From the NCBI GenBank assembly GCA_017453705.1, contig JAFTEK010000391.1:1-13803 (forward strand): a DNA stretch of 13,803 nt, read 5' to 3'. This document shows positions 11,317 through 13,803 of the stretch, one piece after another (positions within the stretch are counted from its first letter, which is position 1; each line of letters starts with the position of its first letter). Position numbers and translations under genes: made by a program. The notes under the pieces were generated by a model. It was not told the origin of the DNA. It saw nothing but the letters and a program-made list of their open reading frames with translations, and searched no databases. The stretch is from Treponema sp. (GTDB taxonomy: Bacteria; Spirochaetota; Spirochaetia; Treponematales; Treponemataceae).

Positions 11317-13803
11317 ACTGAGAAGCATTTTGACCTGAACGATGAGACACTCGCTTTCGTGGAATACCTGGGACTTAATATGCCCGGCGGATTCTTCATA
11401 TACAAAGCCGCTGGAAACGAGGAGCTGATTTATGCCAACCACGTGGTGCTGGACATCTTTGCCTGCAAGGATATGGAAGAATTCAAGGCGCTGACAGGCT
11501 GGACTTTCAAAGGCATGGTGCACGAGGACGACTACGCCCGCATATCCAGCTCCATAAGCCAGCAGATTGCAGAAAGCGAAGGAAAACTGGACTACGCGGA
11601 ATACAGGATACGCCGCAAGGACGGGGCCATCCGCTGGGTTGATGACTATGGGCATTACGCGGAGACGGAGGCTTTCGGCGGAATCTACTATGTGTTCATC
11701 TCAGACATAACTGAGAGGAGAGAGCGGGTCAAGGAAGAGGCGCGCAGGCAGGAGCTGGAGGCAAGGCTTGCCCTACAGGAAAAACTGCTGCAAGAACAGC
11801 AGAAGCGGGTACAGCAGGACAGCATGATTACATCACTTGCCTCTGACTACAGGAGCGTTTACCATGTAGACCTGGACAATGACGATGCAGTGTGCTACAG
11901 GGGCGATTCCGATGACAGACACAGGCATCGTGAAGGCGAACATTTCAGCTTCCACGAGAGCTTTTCCTACTATGCTGAAAAATGCGTTGTCGGGGAATAT
12001 CGCGAGGGTTTCCTAAAGTTCATAGACCCGGAGACCATACAGAAGAACCTTTCCTCCGGGCCTATAGCGACCTACCGCTACCTTGCCCGCCTAGGTGACA
12101 AGGAGTATTACGAGATGATCCGCCTTGCGGACGTGCAAAAGGCGGGAGAAAGAACCGATGGCAGGGTTCACGCCATGAGCCTGGGGCTTGCCGTCATAGA
12201 CAAGGAGATGCGGGACTCCATGGCCAAAAACCATGCCCTGGCCGAAGCCCTGTCAGCGGCGGAATCCGCTAGCAAAGCAAAGACCGCATTCCTGTCCAAC
12301 ATGAGCCACGAGATACGCACCCCCATGAATGCGATAATCGGATTAAACAGCCTTGCCCTGCGCGATGAAAGCCTCTCGCCAAAGACCAAAGACTATCTGG
12401 ACAAAATCGGAGGCAGCGCAAGACATCTTCTGGCTCTTATCAACGATATACTGGACATGACCCGCATAGAGAGCGGTAAGCTCGTCCTGCGCACGAAGGA
12501 GTTTTCCCTGGAGTCCGTACTGGAGCAGATAAACACAATGCTGCTGGCTCAATGCAATGACAAGGGCATAAAATTCGAGTGCTTCACAGGTCTGGGAGTT
12601 ACAGGCTCCTACATAGGCGATGACATGAAGCTCAAGCAGGTTCTTATCAACATACTGGGGAATGCCGTCAAGTTTACACCGGCATCTGGAGAAATCCGCC
12701 TTACCGTAGAAAGAACAGCAGTCTTCCAGGGACAGACCACTCTTAAATTCACGATAAAAGACACAGGTATAGGAATGGATAAGTCCTTCCTGCCCAAAAT
12801 TTTTGACGCATTCTCCCAGGAAGGTAACGGCGGGGGCAGCAAGTACGGAAGCACAGGCCTGGGTATGGCGATAACAAAGAATATCGTGGAGATGATGAAC
12901 GGAACTATCTCCGTGGATTCCGAGAAGGGAAAAGGAACTACTTTTACCGTCATAATAAGCCTGAAAAACTGTGCTCCAAAGATTGCCTCCCAGGACATAA
13001 ATTCCGGCATGAACACAAAAAAGCTGAAAGTCCTTGTGGTAGACGATGACTCAATTGCCTGTGAGCACGCCCAGCTAGTCCTAGCCGAATCCGGCATTTG
13101 CGTGGACACATGCCTTTCCGGGACGGAAGCCTTGCAAATGCTGGAAGTACAGCACACCAAGCAGACCCCCTACAACCTGGTTCTGCTGGATTGGAAGATG
13201 CCGGACATGGACGGCCTGGAAGTAACCAAGCTGATACGCTCTCACTACGACAACGAAACCACGGTCATAATCTTAACCGCATACAACTGGGACGACATAA
13301 TGAACGATGCGATGCAGGCCGGCGTAGACAGCTTTTTGTCCAAGCCTCTGATGGCATCCAGCATCATGGACGAATTTGAGCGGATCGCCCGCAAGAACAA
13401 CCTGTGCATGTACAAGGAGAAAAAGCTTGCCGACATTGCAGGGCGAAAGCTTCTACTGGCAGAGGACATACTTGTTAATGCCGAGATAATCAAAGAACTT
13501 CTGGACATCCGCAAAGTTTCGGTAGATTACGCGGAGAACGGCAAACAGGCTCTCGAAATGTTCCAGAAGAGCGAGCCCGGCCACTATGACGCGATTCTTA
13601 TGGACGTGCGTATGCCACAGATGGACGGTCTGGAGGCAACCAAGCTCCTGCGGGCAATGGACAGACAGGATGCCAAGACAGTGCCCATAATCGCCCTTAC
13701 AGCCAACGCATTCGACGAGGACGTGCAGCTCTCGCTACAGGTTGGCATGGACGCACACCTGTCCAAGCCCGTAGAACCCGACCAGCTATACCAGACCCTG
13801 GGG
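11314..13803 (+). CDS. PAS-domain hybrid histidine kinase with two receiver domains, 3' end outside window
   Basis: The frame stays open for 830 codons to the window edge. Domains in order are a PAS_3-like sensor (about 22-133, ending in the F-I-S-D-I-T-E-R linker), a charged coiled coil (134-170), a second PAS-like region (about 171-295, with SDYRSVYHVDLD) and HisKA with the phospho-acceptor His332 in SHEIRTPMN. HATPase_c follows, with N box N450, G1 box D483-T-G-I-G and G2 box G512-S-T-G-L-G-M. Receiver 1 spans about 570-690 (acidic D577-D579, phospho-Asp D626 in LLDWKMP, K in SKP). Receiver 2 starts at about 710 (E717-D718, phospho-Asp D764 in LMDVRMP, K818 in SKP). All phosphotransfer residues are intact. 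No membrane segment is visible, so it should sense a cytoplasmic signal. An Hpt domain may follow beyond the window, as in similar multi-step kinases. It is divergent from the S66 gene, with its own promoter. No DNA-binding output domain is seen. Confidence 0.95.
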   Translation, partial: MTEKHFDLNDETLAFVEYLGLNMPGGFFIYKAAGNEELIYANHVVLDIFACKDMEEFKALTGWTFKGMVHEDDYARISSSISQQIAESEGKLDYAEYRIRRKDGAIRWVDDYGHYAETEAFGGIYYVFISDITERRERVKEEARRQELEARLALQEKLLQEQQKRVQQDSMITSLASDYRSVYHVDLDNDDAVCYRGDSDDRHRHREGEHFSFHESFSYYAEKCVVGEYREGFLKFIDPETIQKNLSSGPIATYRYLARLGDKEYYEMIRLADVQKAGERTDGRVHAMSLGLAVIDKEMRDSMAKNHALAEALSAAESASKAKTAFLSNMSHEIRTPMNAIIGLNSLALRDESLSPKTKDYLDKIGGSARHLLALINDILDMTRIESGKLVLRTKEFSLESVLEQINTMLLAQCNDKGIKFECFTGLGVTGSYIGDDMKLKQVLINILGNAVKFTPASGEIRLTVERTAVFQGQTTLKFTIKDTGIGMDKSFLPKIFDAFSQEGNGGGSKYGSTGLGMAITKNIVEMMNGTISVDSEKGKGTTFTVIISLKNCAPKIASQDINSGMNTKKLKVLVVDDDSIACEHAQLVLAESGICVDTCLSGTEALQMLEVQHTKQTPYNLVLLDWKMPDMDGLEVTKLIRSHYDNETTVIILTAYNWDDIMNDAMQAGVDSFLSKPLMASSIMDEFERIARKNNLCMYKEKKLADIAGRKLLLAEDILVNAEIIKELLDIRKVSVDYAENGKQALEMFQKSEPGHYDAILMDVRMPQMDGLEATKLLRAMDRQDAKTVPIIALTANAFDEDVQLSLQVGMDAHLSKPVEPDQLYQTLG

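Noticed and set aside
1..13803. Defence island, prophage, or a novel multi-gene system
   Set aside because: Apart from the nuclease tail at the left edge, the genes are housekeeping, envelope or signalling genes. No integrase, phage structural gene, toxin-antitoxin pair, reverse transcriptase or cas gene was found.

Overview
The window looks like chromosome from a host-associated spirochaete, most likely a gut or rumen Treponema-like bacterium with roughly balanced base composition. This placement is inferred from the kinds of gene present, not from a marker gene. The supports are several lipoproteins with loose lipoboxes, a DUF3943-type outer-membrane protein, a soluble PAS hybrid histidine kinase with two receivers, the tail of a probable Rpn-type nuclease/transposase followed by short repeats, and ankyrin and S66 peptidase genes. 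No rRNA, tRNA, CRISPR array, integrase or complete insertion sequence was seen.

Layout, left to right. Bases 1-129 are the last codons of a gene that begins outside the window. Bases 153-329 hold an array of 23-bp repeats bounded by two copies of a longer module. A promoter at 444-472 then leads into a two-gene plus-strand unit: an oligopeptide-binding-type lipoprotein (541-2541) and a NudC-like NAD(H) pyrophosphatase (2557-3405). Its 3' end overlaps the end of a convergent four-gene minus-strand operon that runs from about 7475 down to 3392. In transcription order the operon encodes an ankyrin-repeat protein, chorismate synthase (aroC), a membrane-anchored D-Ala-D-Ala carboxypeptidase, and a lipoprotein with a possible carbohydrate-binding C-terminus. 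The junctions are 3 bp, a 4-bp ATGA overlap and another 4-bp ATGA overlap, so translation is probably coupled.

A divergent intergenic region (7494-7681) with clustered dyads separates this operon from an unrecognised lipoprotein gene (7682-8281). That gene converges on a minus-strand DUF3943 outer-membrane protein gene (8378-9958). Behind the DUF3943 gene lies an LD-carboxypeptidase of family S66 (10080-11147, minus), bracketed by two diverged copies of an inverted-repeat element. The copy at its 3' end also forms a good intrinsic terminator and carries three tandem 14-bp copies of its right arm. Divergent from it, and running off the right edge, is a PAS hybrid histidine kinase with two receiver domains (11314-13803).

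Functionally the window is mostly envelope biology: two peptidoglycan-trimming enzymes, four secreted or lipid-anchored proteins, and a peptide-binding protein. It also holds one shikimate-pathway enzyme, one nucleotide-hydrolysing enzyme and one signalling protein. I did not find a clear new defence or mobile system. The parts that standard annotation explains least are the repeat array at 153-329, the dispersed hairpin element around the S66 gene, the N-terminal domain of the ankyrin protein, and promoters that lie almost on top of start codons.
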